A DNA stretch of 64,000 nt from Streptomyces sp. P3. Its GTDB lineage: Bacteria; Actinomycetota; Actinomycetes; Streptomycetales; Streptomycetaceae. A program made the position numbers and the translations under genes. Shown piece by piece: positions 54,186 through 63,615 of this stretch (position 1 is its first letter; each line of letters starts with the position of its first letter). The notes under the pieces are model-generated. The model did no database searches and was not told the DNA's origin. It saw only the letters and a list, made by a program, of their open reading frames with translations. The DNA lies in contig NZ_CP028369.1 in assembly GCF_003032475.1 (NCBI RefSeq), positions 6,448,001-6,512,000 on the forward strand, given 5' to 3'.

Positions 54186-54979
54186 CGCGTAGCGGGAGTT
54201 CCTCGTTTACTTTCAGGCCAGGCCGTCCGTATGCGGGAGCACGTGTGACCTCGGTCGCACTGGCACTTCGCTATGCGTCCTCGCGCTGGTCCTTCGTGGA
54301 GGGCGAAGTCGCGGGCCTGCGACGTCTGGTGCGGCCGGGTGCCGTCTGCCTCGACATAGGTGCCGAGTACGGTCTCTATACTTGGCGCCTGTCCGCGCTG
54401 GCCGGTCCGTCAGGGCAGGTGCACAGCGTCGAACCGCTGCCCGGCCCCGCGCGCTGGCTGAGGACGACGGCTGCCGCTCTCGGCTGCCGGAACGTCACCG
54501 TGCACCGCATGGCCCTGGGCGACTCCCCGCACGACGGGACGATGAGCCTGCCCCGGCGCCGTCTGCTGCCCGTCCACGGACGCGCCTACCTCACCGAGGG
54601 CGCCTCGGGGCCCGGCCCCAACGCCGAGTTCGCCACCTCCCGTCCGGTGCCCACTCCGGTGCGGACGGTGGACGGCTTGTGCCACCACATGGGCCTGGAC
54701 CGGGTCGACTTCATCAAGGCCGACGTCGAAGGTGCCGAGGCGGCCGTGCTCAGCGGAGCCCGGCGCACGCTGCTGAACCACCGGCCCGCCCTGCTATTGG
54801 AGATCGAGGACCGCCACCTCGCGAAGTACGACATGACATCGACCAAGCTGATTGCCCGGCTGGACGGCCTCGGCTACGCCATGCACCGCTGGCGGTACGG
54901 CAGCTGGGCCCGAGTGATGGAGGTCACCGACGACTGTCGCAACTACCTGTTCACGGCTCGCGCCGTCACCTCCGGCTGA
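54167..54979 (+). CDS. FkbM-family methyltransferase
   Basis: This ~270-residue SAM-dependent methyltransferase of the FkbM family has DIGAEYGLYTW (SAM glycine loop), HSVEPLPG (acidic strand end), FIKADVEGAEAAVLSGA and LLLEIEDRH. The family mostly O-methylates, for example sugars or hydroxyl groups of natural products. Its start is uncertain: ATG 54167 has no ribosome site, while GTG 54245 has GGGAG 5 bases before it and would leave a 244-residue protein with the whole catalytic domain. The glycosyltransferase gene starts 14 bases after its stop, so the two are co-transcribed. Confidence 0.87.
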   Translation: MQSGALTRSGSSSFTFRPGRPYAGARVTSVALALRYASSRWSFVEGEVAGLRRLVRPGAVCLDIGAEYGLYTWRLSALAGPSGQVHSVEPLPGPARWLRTTAAALGCRNVTVHRMALGDSPHDGTMSLPRRRLLPVHGRAYLTEGASGPGPNAEFATSRPVPTPVRTVDGLCHHMGLDRVDFIKADVEGAEAAVLSGARRTLLNHRPALLLEIEDRHLAKYDMTSTKLIARLDGLGYAMHRWRYGSWARVMEVTDDCRNYLFTARAVTSG

Positions 54980-54993
54980 AGGATCCGACATCA

Positions 54994-56148
54994 ATGGGTT
55001 CCACCCTCGTCATCACCAACGACTTCCCTCCTCGCCAAGGAGGGATCGAGACCTTCGTGCATGCCCTGGCCACCCGAATGCCGAACGACGACGTCGTCGT
55101 CTACACGTCGCGCGAGCCGGGTGACGCCGCGTACGACGCGGCCCTGCCGTTCCCCGTGATCCGGGACACCAGCCGCATGCTGCTGCCGACCGGGCGCGCC
55201 ACCAGGCGGGCAGTCGACATAGCCAGGGCCCATGGCTGCGATCGGGTCTGGTTCGGGGCCGCGGCACCGCTCGGACTGATGGCACCGACCCTGCGCAAGG
55301 CCGGCATACGACGCATCGTGGCGACCACCCACGGCCACGAGATCTGGTGGGCCCGGATCCCGGGTGCGCGTCGGATGATGCGGCGGATCGGTGAGGGCGT
55401 CGACGTCGTCACCTACCTCGGCCAGTACACGCGTGCCCGGATCGAACCGGCCCTGGGCCCACTGGCGCGGATGACCCGGCTGGTGCCCGCAGTGGACGCG
55501 CAGGTGTACCGGCCCGACCCCGCCGCCCGTGACGAACTGCGCACAAGGCTCGGTCTGCACGGCAAGCGTGTCATCCTGTGCGTCGCGCGCCTCGTGCCGC
55601 GCAAGGGCCAGGACATGCTGATACGAGCCATGCCGCTGATCCGGCGCGAGGTGCCCGACGCGGTACTGCTGTTGGTCGGCCGGGGGCCTGCCGAGGCCCG
55701 GTTGCACAAGCTGGTTCGGCGACACGCCCCGGACGCGGTCCGATTCGCGGGCGGCGTGGTCCACGCTGAGACGCCCCCGTACTACGCGGCAGCGGATGTC
55801 TTCGCCATGCCCTGCCGCACCCGGAAAGCCGGACTCGAGGCGGAGGGCCTCGGGATCGTGTTCCTGGAGGCGGCGGCGAGCGGACTGACCGTGGTCGTCG
55901 GGGACTCGGGCGGCGCCCCGGACACCGTGGTCGACGGCGCGACCGGCATCGTCGTGGACGGCACCGGCCCCGAGGCCGTCGCCGGTGCGCTGACTGGCAT
56001 ACTGACCGACTCCGACCGGGCCGCCGAGATGGGTGCCGCGGGCCGCAGGTGGGTCGAGGAGTCGTGGTCCTGGGACGTGTCAGCGCGCCATCTGACGGAG
56101 CTGCTGAGCCCCGAGGATGTTCCGGTCGTCACGTCCGGGCAGGAGTGA
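54994..56148 (+). CDS. GT4-family glycosyltransferase
   Basis: This 384-residue GT-B fold glycosyltransferase of family 4, PimB/mannosyltransferase-like, has N-terminal ITNDFPPRQGGIETFVHAL, central ARLVPRKGQDMLI and C-terminal EAEGLGIVFLEAAASGL (the EX7E nucleotide-sugar motif). It could glycosylate the peptide (compare mannosylated ramoplanin) or act in cell-envelope lipid glycosylation; the sequence does not decide. AAGGA overlaps the stop of the methyltransferase gene. A terminator follows. Confidence 0.9.
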   Translation: MGSTLVITNDFPPRQGGIETFVHALATRMPNDDVVVYTSREPGDAAYDAALPFPVIRDTSRMLLPTGRATRRAVDIARAHGCDRVWFGAAAPLGLMAPTLRKAGIRRIVATTHGHEIWWARIPGARRMMRRIGEGVDVVTYLGQYTRARIEPALGPLARMTRLVPAVDAQVYRPDPAARDELRTRLGLHGKRVILCVARLVPRKGQDMLIRAMPLIRREVPDAVLLLVGRGPAEARLHKLVRRHAPDAVRFAGGVVHAETPPYYAAADVFAMPCRTRKAGLEAEGLGIVFLEAAASGLTVVVGDSGGAPDTVVDGATGIVVDGTGPEAVAGALTGILTDSDRAAEMGAAGRRWVEESWSWDVSARHLTELLSPEDVPVVTSGQE

Positions 56149-56160
56149 ACTGAGCGAGGG

Positions 56161-56193
56161 GAGGAGGGGCCGGAGCCTTGACGGCCCCTCCTC
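56161..56193 (+). terminator. Terminator after the glycosyltransferase
   Basis: A 12-base-pair stem (56161-56172 with 56182-56193), 9-base loop, followed by a moderately T-rich stretch (GTTCTCTTC). Confidence 0.75.
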
Positions 56194-56515
56194 GTCGTTC
56201 TCTTCATCAGCCCATGCCTCGGCGTGCTTGGTGGCGAACTGCAGCAGACCGGCGGGGATTTGCATGATCTGCCGGCCGCCTGACGAGCCTCCCGACGAGG
56301 TTGCCGGGCCCGAGCGGGTGCCGGTGCCGGGCCGGTGCCGGAGCATCCGCCGACTCCCCGGCAGCTCGGGGACCGGATGCCGGCACGGGGTGCCCCCGAG
56401 CTTCGCCGGGTTCGCGCAGAGCAGCCGTGACGCTCATGTGACGCTCGATCTGATGAGGCGTCATGTTATGTGTGCGTCCTGATCCGATCGTCTCCACGCC
56501 AAGGCGCCGGAGGGA

Positions 56516-56690
56516 GGCGTGTGCGCGGCACGGAAGCCAGGATGCGCAGCCGCTCGTGGGTGGGGGAGCCCGGGGCGGCGGTCCAGACGGTCAGGTGCTG
56601 GTGGGGATCGGTGTTGGCGGTGAGCGTGTTCCAGTCCAGGACCAGTTCGCCGACGACCGGATCTTCGTGCCCGCGGTGCGGCGCCTACGT
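56516..56690 (-). pseudogene. Remnant of an XRE/MmyB-like regulator (C-terminal end)
   Basis: On the minus strand, GHEDPVVGELVLDWNTL and then HLTVWTAAPGSPTHERLRIL match the conserved end of the MmyB-like ligand-binding domain of actinobacterial XRE regulators. An in-frame TAG lies just before GHEDP (after ALT), and the upstream helix-turn-helix part is missing. It is a decayed fragment with no intact start. Confidence 0.65.
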
Positions 56691-56910
56691 CAGGGCCAGG
56701 GGCTCCCGGCCGTGCCCGGCACGTAGCGGGCGACAGGTCCGAGCCCGCGGGCGGCTCGTTCACCCCGGTCCGAAGGCCGTGCGCGTGGGCGTCTGTTGGC
56801 CGGCGGCCCCCCTCGGCAACGGATCCACCGATGAGTGTCCGTCCGGCGACGTGAGCCGATACTGAGGGCTGTCGCTGACAGGGGAGGGCACGACCGCGGA
56901 CGTCCGTCGA

Positions 56911-56949
56911 CAGCAAAAGACCCCGGCCCGTGAACACGGCTGGGGTCTT
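56911..56949 (-). terminator. Terminator of the ABC permease gene
   Basis: An 11-base-pair stem (56917-56927 with 56939-56949, one G-U pair) followed on the minus strand by TTTT. It lies about 40 bases beyond the permease stop. Confidence 0.72.
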
Positions 56950-56987
56950 CCGCTGTGCGAAGCCGCCGGCGGTGGCGGCGGCTCGGC

Positions 56988-59819
56988 TCAGTCGGCGGCG
57001 AGCAGGTGGGCGGGGGCGATCCGGGACAGCCCCCGGATCGGCACCGTCAGAGCCGCCACCACCAGGGCGGTCGCCGCGAGCGTGGCCAGCAGCGCGGCGC
57101 CGGCGACCGGGAACAGGTGACCGTGCAGCACGCCCCGGCCGAGGGTCAGCACCCCGGCCAGACCGGCCACCGCACCGGACAGGCCGCCCAGCAGAGCCAG
57201 TCCGATTCCCTCGTAGAGGGTCAGCTTCGCCAGCTCGCGGTTGGTCCAGCCGGTCGACCGCAGCACCGCGAGATCGGCGGCGCGTTCGCGCTGCGAGATG
57301 ACCAGGACGTCGATGGCGCCGGCGGCGCCCAGCAGCAGGGAGAGGGCGACGCTGAGGTAGTCGGCCTCGCGCGCCTGCGCCACCACGGCACTGCCGAGCA
57401 GCGACCCGGCCACCTCGCCCCGGAAGGCCAGCGTCAGGGCGAGCAGCACCGTGAAGGCGGCCACTCCCAGCGCCAGCCCGGCCGCACCCAGCAGCGTGCG
57501 GCCCCGCACCCGCAGCAGGTTGAGCACGGCAAGTCCGGCCACCGAACGCACCGGGTGCGCGCGGCGGGCCGCCGTCACCGGGGGCCGGACGGCTTCCATC
57601 GGTCCCAGCCGGGTGGCGAGCCAGGCGGGGATCAGGCCCGCCGCCGTGGCCAGGAGGAGCGCCACCGGGAGCACGAGGAGTGACTTGGCGCCGGCTTCGG
57701 GCTGGCCCAGCACCCGGCCCAGCACGTACGCGAGCACCGTGCCCACGGCTCCGGCGGCGAGGCCGATCAGCGCCAGTTCGGCGAGGACCAGGCGGAGCAC
57801 TTCGCCACCGCTCCAGCCGAGGCAGCGCAGCGTGCCGATCTCGGTGCGACGTGAGCGCACCGAGGCCAGCGCGGCCTGGCCGAGGAAGAGCGCGCACACG
57901 ACGAGGACCAGCACGAAGAGCACCGCGCTCTTGGTGTCCACCGCCCGGAGAATGCGCAGTGCCACGCCCTTGGCGACCCAACGCTCCGTCACCTGTGCCG
58001 AGTCGCCCAGTGCCACCGTCTGCGGTGCAGGCGAGCTGCCGACGGTGACGTCGACCTGGAGCCGGGGGTAGGTGGCCCGGATCTTCCCGGCCACCGCGTT
58101 CACCCGCGCCCGGGAGGCGGTGTCGACGCCGGTCACTCCGGCCACCCGGATCCTGATGGCGCTGACCGGCGCCTTGTCCTGGAGGCTCGGGACCCGACGG
58201 CTCTTGGTGAGCGCGGTGATGGAGTCCATCGTCGTCAGCATGGTGGGCGGCGGGCTGACGTAGCCGCCCAGGTTGCGGTCGGGCTGCAGCGGCTTGCCGT
58301 GGAGCTTCGCTCGGGTCGCGCTGTCCGCACCGGTTACCTGCGGCGTCTGGTAAGTCTCCAGCGGGGTGTCGGACAGGGGTGAGAAGCCGGGCAGTCTGCC
58401 GGTGTCATAGCGGCCGACCAGGTGGACGAAGGGATTGGGCAGGCGTCCGGAGTCCACGCCGTCGCAGGTTCCCAGTCCGATGCAGCTCGTGGCGGCGTGG
58501 CTGGTCACCTTCCGGTACTGGGTGCCCCGGTGGTTCTCCTCGGGGACGCCCGGGAACGGCTGCTGGTTCGAGTTGGTGATCCACAGGCTGGGCTTCTGCG
58601 GCGGCTGCGGCTGCGCGGCGAGGTCGCCGTCGGAGGTCCGGCGGTAGGTGACCGGGCCGACCGTCCAGTAGCTGCCGGTGTCGAACGAGTCCTCGGTCAG
58701 TGCCTTCCGGTAGCCCTTGCTCAGGTCGACCCGGGTTCTGCCCACCGTTGTGCCGTGCAGGTTTCGGACGAAGCCGGCGGCTGTCGGGTTGCCCAGTTTC
58801 GAGGGCAGCTCGGCCGGGTCGCCGACGTCGAGCCGCTCGACCGTGGCGTCGAGCGTGCCGGTGGTCAGCGGGGTGTCGCTGAGCAGCGCCGGGATGTAGG
58901 AGTCGTGCTGTCCGTGGACGCTCTTGGCGCCCGACACCCTCCACGGCTTGTCCTGCTCGGTGAGCATCCGGCCCGAGGCGATGGTGTCGCCCAGGCCCAC
59001 CAGCCGGTCCTCGGCCACCGGGTCGACGGCGGACAGCAGCACGGGGTAACTGACCGGAACGTCGATGGTGGCCTTGTCCTGGCCGGACTGGCAGTTCATC
59101 CGCGAACTCAGGTCCGGGTCGAACGGCGACCTGTCCCTGAGGTCCTCGGCGATGATGTTCGGCTTCAACGGCAGATCCAGGTTGAACTCGGTCTGCTCGG
59201 ACTTGTCCCGGTTGAAGTAGAAGCAGACGTCGTACTTCCCCTTGATCCGGTACCGCTGGGTGCTCTTGTCGGCCGCACCCGTCTCCAGGGTGTCGGACTC
59301 GAAGAGACCGTCCGACTCCGATGCCGACGTCAGGGGGGAGCGGGTGAGGTAGACGTACTCGTCCGAGGTGCGGTAGCTGCCCAGTCCGGAGGTGAGCGTA
59401 GGGCGGATGCGAAGGATCTGCCGGGACGCCTTCCCGTCCAGGAAGCGGGACACGTCCACCGTGACGGTGCTCGCCACCATGAGATAGCCGATGTTGGCGA
59501 CCGGCGCGGCCACGTCGACCCCGGCCATGCCGCGGATGCGCCGGTACTGGTCGATGGTGATGCCGCCGAACGTGCCGGACAGGAAGTTCGGCGCGACCAG
59601 ACCGCTGCGCCGCTCCACGTCCGTCTGCGAGTCGGGCGGGCGTACCAGGACGTCGTACGCGGAGCGTGCGTTCTTCCGTACCGTGCCCACGGTGGTCGCC
59701 TGGCTCGTGCTCACCGTCGCGGTCAGCAGGGTGAAACTGGTCGCCGCCACCAGGATTCCGGCGGCCAGGGCCAGCGCGCGCCCGCGCCGCCGCCGTAGCT
59801 GATCGAGAATCATCGCCAT
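56988..59819 (-). CDS. FtsX/MacB-type ABC transporter permease
   Basis: This 943-residue membrane protein has a first transmembrane helix at residues ~15-37, a very large extracellular part up to ~residue 620, then FtsX-type membrane helices (AVLFVLVLVVCALFLGQAAL and following) and a second FtsX block near the C terminus. It resembles the actinobacterial putative ABC transport permeases that pair with LolD/MacB-like ATPases. The ATG at 59819 overlaps the stop of the ATPase gene and is chosen over an in-frame GTG at 59822. Substrate unknown; drug or peptide efflux is common for PadR-linked pairs. Confidence 0.9.
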   Translation of the reverse strand: MAMILDQLRRRRGRALALAAGILVAATSFTLLTATVSTSQATTVGTVRKNARSAYDVLVRPPDSQTDVERRSGLVAPNFLSGTFGGITIDQYRRIRGMAGVDVAAPVANIGYLMVASTVTVDVSRFLDGKASRQILRIRPTLTSGLGSYRTSDEYVYLTRSPLTSASESDGLFESDTLETGAADKSTQRYRIKGKYDVCFYFNRDKSEQTEFNLDLPLKPNIIAEDLRDRSPFDPDLSSRMNCQSGQDKATIDVPVSYPVLLSAVDPVAEDRLVGLGDTIASGRMLTEQDKPWRVSGAKSVHGQHDSYIPALLSDTPLTTGTLDATVERLDVGDPAELPSKLGNPTAAGFVRNLHGTTVGRTRVDLSKGYRKALTEDSFDTGSYWTVGPVTYRRTSDGDLAAQPQPPQKPSLWITNSNQQPFPGVPEENHRGTQYRKVTSHAATSCIGLGTCDGVDSGRLPNPFVHLVGRYDTGRLPGFSPLSDTPLETYQTPQVTGADSATRAKLHGKPLQPDRNLGGYVSPPPTMLTTMDSITALTKSRRVPSLQDKAPVSAIRIRVAGVTGVDTASRARVNAVAGKIRATYPRLQVDVTVGSSPAPQTVALGDSAQVTERWVAKGVALRILRAVDTKSAVLFVLVLVVCALFLGQAALASVRSRRTEIGTLRCLGWSGGEVLRLVLAELALIGLAAGAVGTVLAYVLGRVLGQPEAGAKSLLVLPVALLLATAAGLIPAWLATRLGPMEAVRPPVTAARRAHPVRSVAGLAVLNLLRVRGRTLLGAAGLALGVAAFTVLLALTLAFRGEVAGSLLGSAVVAQAREADYLSVALSLLLGAAGAIDVLVISQRERAADLAVLRSTGWTNRELAKLTLYEGIGLALLGGLSGAVAGLAGVLTLGRGVLHGHLFPVAGAALLATLAATALVVAALTVPIRGLSRIAPAHLLAAD

Positions 59820-60523
59820 CACGGGCGCAGGCCCCCCAGCCGGTGCAGCACGTCGCCGGACGGTGTGATCCGCTGGTCCGAGGTGATCCTGCCGTCCTGC
59901 AACCGCACCACCCGGTCGCCGCCCGCGGCGACCTCAGCGTCGTGCGTGGCGATCAGCATCGTCATCCCGTAGCGCTCGCGCAGCGACATCAGCAGGTCGA
60001 TGATCTCCCGCCCGATGACGCTGTCCAGGTTGCCCGTGGGCTCGTCGGCCAGTAACAGTCCCGGCCGGTTGATCAACGCCCGTGCGACGGCGACGCGTTG
60101 CTGTTGGCCGCCCGACAACTGCGAGGGCAGGGCATCGGCCCGCTGGTCCAGGCCGACGGCTTCGAGCAGCTCCATGCCGCGCGCACGCCGGTCGAAGTCC
60201 ACTCTGCGCGGCAGGACGGGGGCGAGCACATTGTCCAGCGCGGTCAGCGCGGGCAGCAGGTGGAAGCGCTGGAAGACGAAACCGACACGCCGCCGGTGAC
60301 GGTCCAGATCCCGAGGTATCAGTTGTGTGCCGTCGATCTCGACGTGCCCCTCGTCGGGCTGGTCCATGCCGCCCGTCACATGCAGGACGGTGGATTTGCC
60401 CGCGCCGGACGGCCCGGTCAGCATCACCACCTCCCCGGCCGCGACCTCCAGGTCGATCTCGTCCAGAGCGGTCAGGCCGGGATACCGGCGGCTCACCCCG
60501 CGCAACGTCACGCTCACAGCCAT
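59819..60523 (-). CDS. ABC transporter ATP-binding protein (LolD/MacB type)
   Basis: A 234-residue ATPase with Walker [11 protein letters not shown]-loop [10 protein letters not shown], signature LSGGQQQR, Walker [13 protein letters not shown] and switch IATHDAE; all are intact. Start at 60523 (MAVSVTL) has GAGG 8 bases upstream; an in-frame ATG at 60547 is less likely. It is coupled by a four-base stop/start overlap to the permease gene and divergent from a padR gene. Confidence 0.92.
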   Translation of the reverse strand: MAVSVTLRGVSRRYPGLTALDEIDLEVAAGEVVMLTGPSGAGKSTVLHVTGGMDQPDEGHVEIDGTQLIPRDLDRHRRRVGFVFQRFHLLPALTALDNVLAPVLPRRVDFDRRARGMELLEAVGLDQRADALPSQLSGGQQQRVAVARALINRPGLLLADEPTGNLDSVIGREIIDLLMSLRERYGMTMLIATHDAEVAAGGDRVVRLQDGRITSDQRITPSGDVLHRLGGLRP

Positions 60524-60572
60524 TGATGCAGCCTCGCCCTCGTACATCGCGCACGTACATCGCCGCCCCTGC

Positions 60573-60603
60573 ATTGCGACAATTCAGGGGTATGTTGTCA
60601 CAA
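60573..60603. promoter_or_regulatory. Putative PadR operator between ABC operon and padR
   Basis: Two short inverted repeats, ATTG-CGA-CAAT (60573-60583) and TTGT-C-ACAA (60595-60603), lie in the 96-base divergent gap just before padR. PadR regulators commonly bind such dyads at their own promoters. Not proven from sequence. Confidence 0.45.
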
Positions 60604-60619
60604 TGTAGAAGGGACGTGT

Positions 60620-61225
60620 ATGCCGCTCCACCACGCCGTGCTCGCGCTGCTGACCCGGCGACCGAATCACGGATACGAACTCAAGGCCCGGTTCGAGGAG
60701 GCCGTCGGCCCGCAGTGGGGCGGCCTGAACATCGGTCACCTCTACCAGATCCTCGAACGGCTGGTCCGTGACGGCTTTGTCTCACGCTCGCAGGTCACGC
60801 AGACCGACCGGCCCGACAAGAACCTCTACACGCTCACCGAGGCGGGCGAGGCCGAGCTGCGCTCGTGGGCGACCACCGCCTGGGTGCGCGTCGGCGGCTT
60901 CCGCGACGAGCTGTTCCTGAAGCTCCTCGGCGCCGTCGCGCTGGGCCCGCAGGCCCTGGCCACACTGATCGAGTCGCAGCGGCAGACATACCTGTCCGAG
61001 CTTGCGGGCCTGGGGCGGCAGCGCCGCGCCCACGCCGACGAGCCGCTGGTCGCCGTCCTGATCGACGCCGCCATCGCGCACACCAAGGCCGACCTCGGAC
61101 TGCTGGACAGCGCCGCACAGCATCTGGGCCCGCTCGCCACGGCACAGAGCGCGCAGGCGCCGGAGCGCTCGCCCTCACGGGCACGGGACGACGCCGACGA
61201 GGCTCCGAGGGGCAGGGCGGGATGA
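60620..61225 (+). CDS. PadR-family transcriptional regulator
   Basis: This 201-residue protein has the PadR winged-helix start (HHAVLALLTRRPNHGYELKARFEE), the wing segment (GHLYQILERLVRDGFVSRSQV) and a helical C-terminal Vir-like domain, ending in a low-complexity Arg/Ala tail. PadR proteins usually repress an adjacent efflux operon and are released by the transported drug; the divergent ABC pair fits. AAGGGA precedes the ATG by 5 bases. Confidence 0.92.
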   Translation: MPLHHAVLALLTRRPNHGYELKARFEEAVGPQWGGLNIGHLYQILERLVRDGFVSRSQVTQTDRPDKNLYTLTEAGEAELRSWATTAWVRVGGFRDELFLKLLGAVALGPQALATLIESQRQTYLSELAGLGRQRRAHADEPLVAVLIDAAIAHTKADLGLLDSAAQHLGPLATAQSAQAPERSPSRARDDADEAPRGRAG

Positions 61226-62022
61226 GAAGGTGCCGTACGCGCCGTCCTGGATCGCCGCCTTGGACCGGTGTAAAACTTCATGTCGGCCTCACGGCCCTCC
61301 GCCCAGCCCGGCTTGCTCTCGTGCTGCCCGTGGGGCGGGCAGCGGTGAGCCCGTCCTGCGCGCGTCGGGGCAATGAAGTGACGGGCGAGGACCACGAGCC
61401 CGAAGGTCATGGCCACCCCGCGCCATCCCGGGCCGCGGTGGTCGACGCCGCAGAAGGCCGGCACCGTCACAGCCCGTCCGGCATCGCCCCGCACAAGGAC
61501 GCGGGCCATGGCTTGGACCTGCTCGTCGAAGCCGACCAGCCCTTCGTGGGTGTCCGGCGAGCCGACCATGTAGCCGCCACCGTGGAGGTAGAGCAGGCGG
61601 CCCCGGCCCGAGACTTCCGCCGGCTCCAGTTCCAGGGCCGGCCGCCCACCCAGAACGGTCCTGCGGGTGGCCACGCCCGCTTCAGCGGGCCGGGTGAGAG
61701 CTCCGCTGAATCCGCTGCGTTGTTCCGCCACTGTGGGAGGCGTCTCGCTCCGGGGGGCGGAACGGAGCATGGCATCCAGGGCGTCGCGCTGGGATCGGGA
61801 CATGGGAAACCTCCATCGGTCAGAAGGACAGCACCGTCGCGGCAGGGCCGGCATCGGCCCCGGGTTCGCACGTGCTGGAGATTGCGTTGATCACTTGCCG
61901 GTGGGCTCACGCCACCGGGCGCGATGACGGGGTGTACGTCGGCGGTACCGGGAGGGCGCCTGCACTTGTCCCGGCAGGGGGACGTATCGGGGTTCTGGCG
62001 GCGTGAGGTGGTGGTCCGGGGT
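61226..62022. other. Decayed region, ~800 bases
   Basis: It contains one recognisable fragment, the N-terminal part of an esterase on the minus strand (61540-61803). The rest has long open frames on both strands, but no domain or start signal that I can support. Confidence 0.5.
61540..61803 (-). pseudogene. Truncated alpha/beta hydrolase (esterase) gene, N-terminal part
   Basis: From MSRSQRDALDAML at 61803 the minus strand encodes ~85 residues of an alpha/beta hydrolase fold-3 esterase, including the oxyanion motif LYLHGGGYMVGSPDTHE. After this the frame runs into unrelated sequence with no GxSxG elbow, so the catalytic part is lost. Confidence 0.7.
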
Positions 62023-62430
62023 TCAGGATCCGGTGCTGTAGCGCTTGAGCATGAGGGCCACGGCTTCGTCCACGATCGCGGGATCAGTGGGGCTGGGCGG
62101 GACGAAGTCGGTCCGTACGAGTTGAGGCCACAGCAACTGGCTGCAGATCATGCCGAGGAACTGCTCGGCCACTACGGATGCCGACTGTGGCTGTCCGTCG
62201 GCCGAACGGAAGTCGAGTGTGCCGGCGTGTGCTTCGGCGTCCAGGTAGTCGCGGAGCCGGTCGAAGAAGGGTCCGCGGTCGATGGCGAAGCCGGTGCCGA
62301 CGATGTCGGCGAGTTCCGGCATCTGGGGAAGTTCGGTGATGATGAGCCGGCACAGCGCCGCCGTGCCGGGCCGGGCGACCAGGCAGGCGTAGTCGCGGCC
62401 GATGTGGTCCAGACCGAACCGGGGATCACC
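62023..62430 (-). pseudogene. TetR-family regulator, C-terminal part only
   Basis: On the minus strand, DHIGRDYACL, TAALCRLIITELPQMPELAD and VVAEQFLGMICSQLLWPQLV form a TetR C-terminal dimerisation domain ending in RYSTGS. The DNA-binding N terminus (~90 residues) is missing; homology stops at about 62430. Confidence 0.72.
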
Positions 62431-62454
62431 GGGCGGGGGCGGTGCGGCGTACTC

Positions 62455-63105
62455 CCCGGCGTCACCCCGGCCAGCATCGACAAGGCCCGGCAGATCCTCG
62501 GGGACAAGGTGCCCGTGATACAGGCCGACGCACGCGATCTCGACACGCAGCGCGGCCTGGCCAAGCAGGTGGGTGAGCACTTCGGGAAGCTGGACGTGGC
62601 GTTCCTGAACGCCGGCGTCTCGGACTGGCGCTCGTTCGAGGACCACACCGAGGACAGCTACGACCGGCTCTTCGACATCAACGTCAAGAGTGTCTTCTTC
62701 CTGACGCAGGCACTGGTGCCGGTGCTGGCCAACCCGTCCTCGGTCATCCTCAACGCGTCCGCCAGCGTGCACGGCGGCTACGGGCAGGCGAACGCCTACG
62801 CCGCGACGAAGGCGGCTGTCTCCTCCCTGATGCGGTCGTGGAACGCGGACCTTCTCAAGTCGCACGGTATCCGGTTCAACGCGGTCAGCCCCGGCCCGGT
62901 GGACACCCCGCTCTACTCCAAGCTCGGGATCGAGGACCCCGCGGAGCAGGCGGCGGTCCTGGAGGGGATCAGCGCCGGCATCCCGCTGGGCCGCATGGGT
63001 CTGCCCGAGGAGGTCGCGGAAGCGGTCGTATACCTGGCCTCCGACGCCTCCGCCTTCGCTGTGGGCCAGGACCTTATCCTGGACGGAGGTTCGACCGTCC
63101 TCTGA
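62455..63105 (+). pseudogene. Short-chain dehydrogenase, N-terminally truncated
   Basis: About 215 residues of an SDR enzyme: VTPASIDKARQILGDKVPV, FLNAGVSDW (NAG), NAYAATKAAV (catalytic YxxxK) and VSPGPVDTP. The TGxxxGxG cofactor loop and first ~40 residues are absent, and no start codon is near. It begins where the divergent TetR fragment ends, so one deletion probably removed both 5' ends. Confidence 0.75.
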
Positions 63106-63615
63106 CAGCAAGGACACGGCCGGAAGACGGGCGACGGGTGAGGGGTAGAGGAATGTCGGGCTCGCGCACCGCCCATATGGCAAGTCGTTCCACTTACCTT
63201 TAATTCCTGGAGTGGCTCGACAACGCCGGAGAGGGTTGCCGGCACCGGCTCCAGGGCCATGTCGCTGCCGTCCGCGAGAAGCCGGGCGATGGGTGGCCTT
63301 CCCGAGGGTGCGGCTCTTCTGCAGTGAGTTGGTCTTCGCCGGGACACCGAGTGAGGCGAGGTCAGTGGTGAACGGTGATCTCCCGCTCGAGGATCTTTCC
63401 GCTGGGGCGCTTGGCCAGTGCGTCCAGGTAGAAGATGGTCCGCGGGTGCTTGTGCGGTGCCACGCACTCCTTGGCGAACCGGTGTCCGCCGTCGCCTGAC
63501 CCGGGTCCTCCGCCACCACGGTCTCAGCCTGCTCGTCCGTACCCTCGGTCATCGCTACCACCTCCCTGGCTCAACGCCGTCCCGGCGGCCCCGTCGTGCC
63601 GCGCACCTCGTACAC
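63106..63615. other. Region with remnants only, ~510 bases
   Basis: It holds the acyl-CoA ligase tail (63362-63500, minus). Between 63106 and 63360 I see no recognisable gene. Confidence 0.4.
63362..63500 (-). pseudogene. Tail of an AMP-dependent acyl-CoA synthetase
   Basis: On the minus strand, RFAKECVAPHKHPRTIFYL and then LAKRPSGKILEREI match the C-terminal end of AMP-dependent acyl-CoA synthetases, including the catalytic-lysine motif PSGKILER, ending at a TGA at 63362. Nothing of the remaining ~450 residues is present upstream in this frame. Confidence 0.65.

Larger units (their letters stand above)
56194..56987. other. Gene-poor stretch, ~790 bases
   Basis: It contains the XRE/MmyB-like fragment (56516-56690, minus) and the terminator of the permease gene (56911-56949). 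The remaining sequence has no ORF with convincing coding character or recognisable domains. Confidence 0.5.

Noticed and set aside
61924..63105. Single intact 393-codon plus-strand gene
   Set aside because: Its first ~175 codons lie antisense to the TetR fragment and have no domain; only the part from about 62455 is SDR-like.
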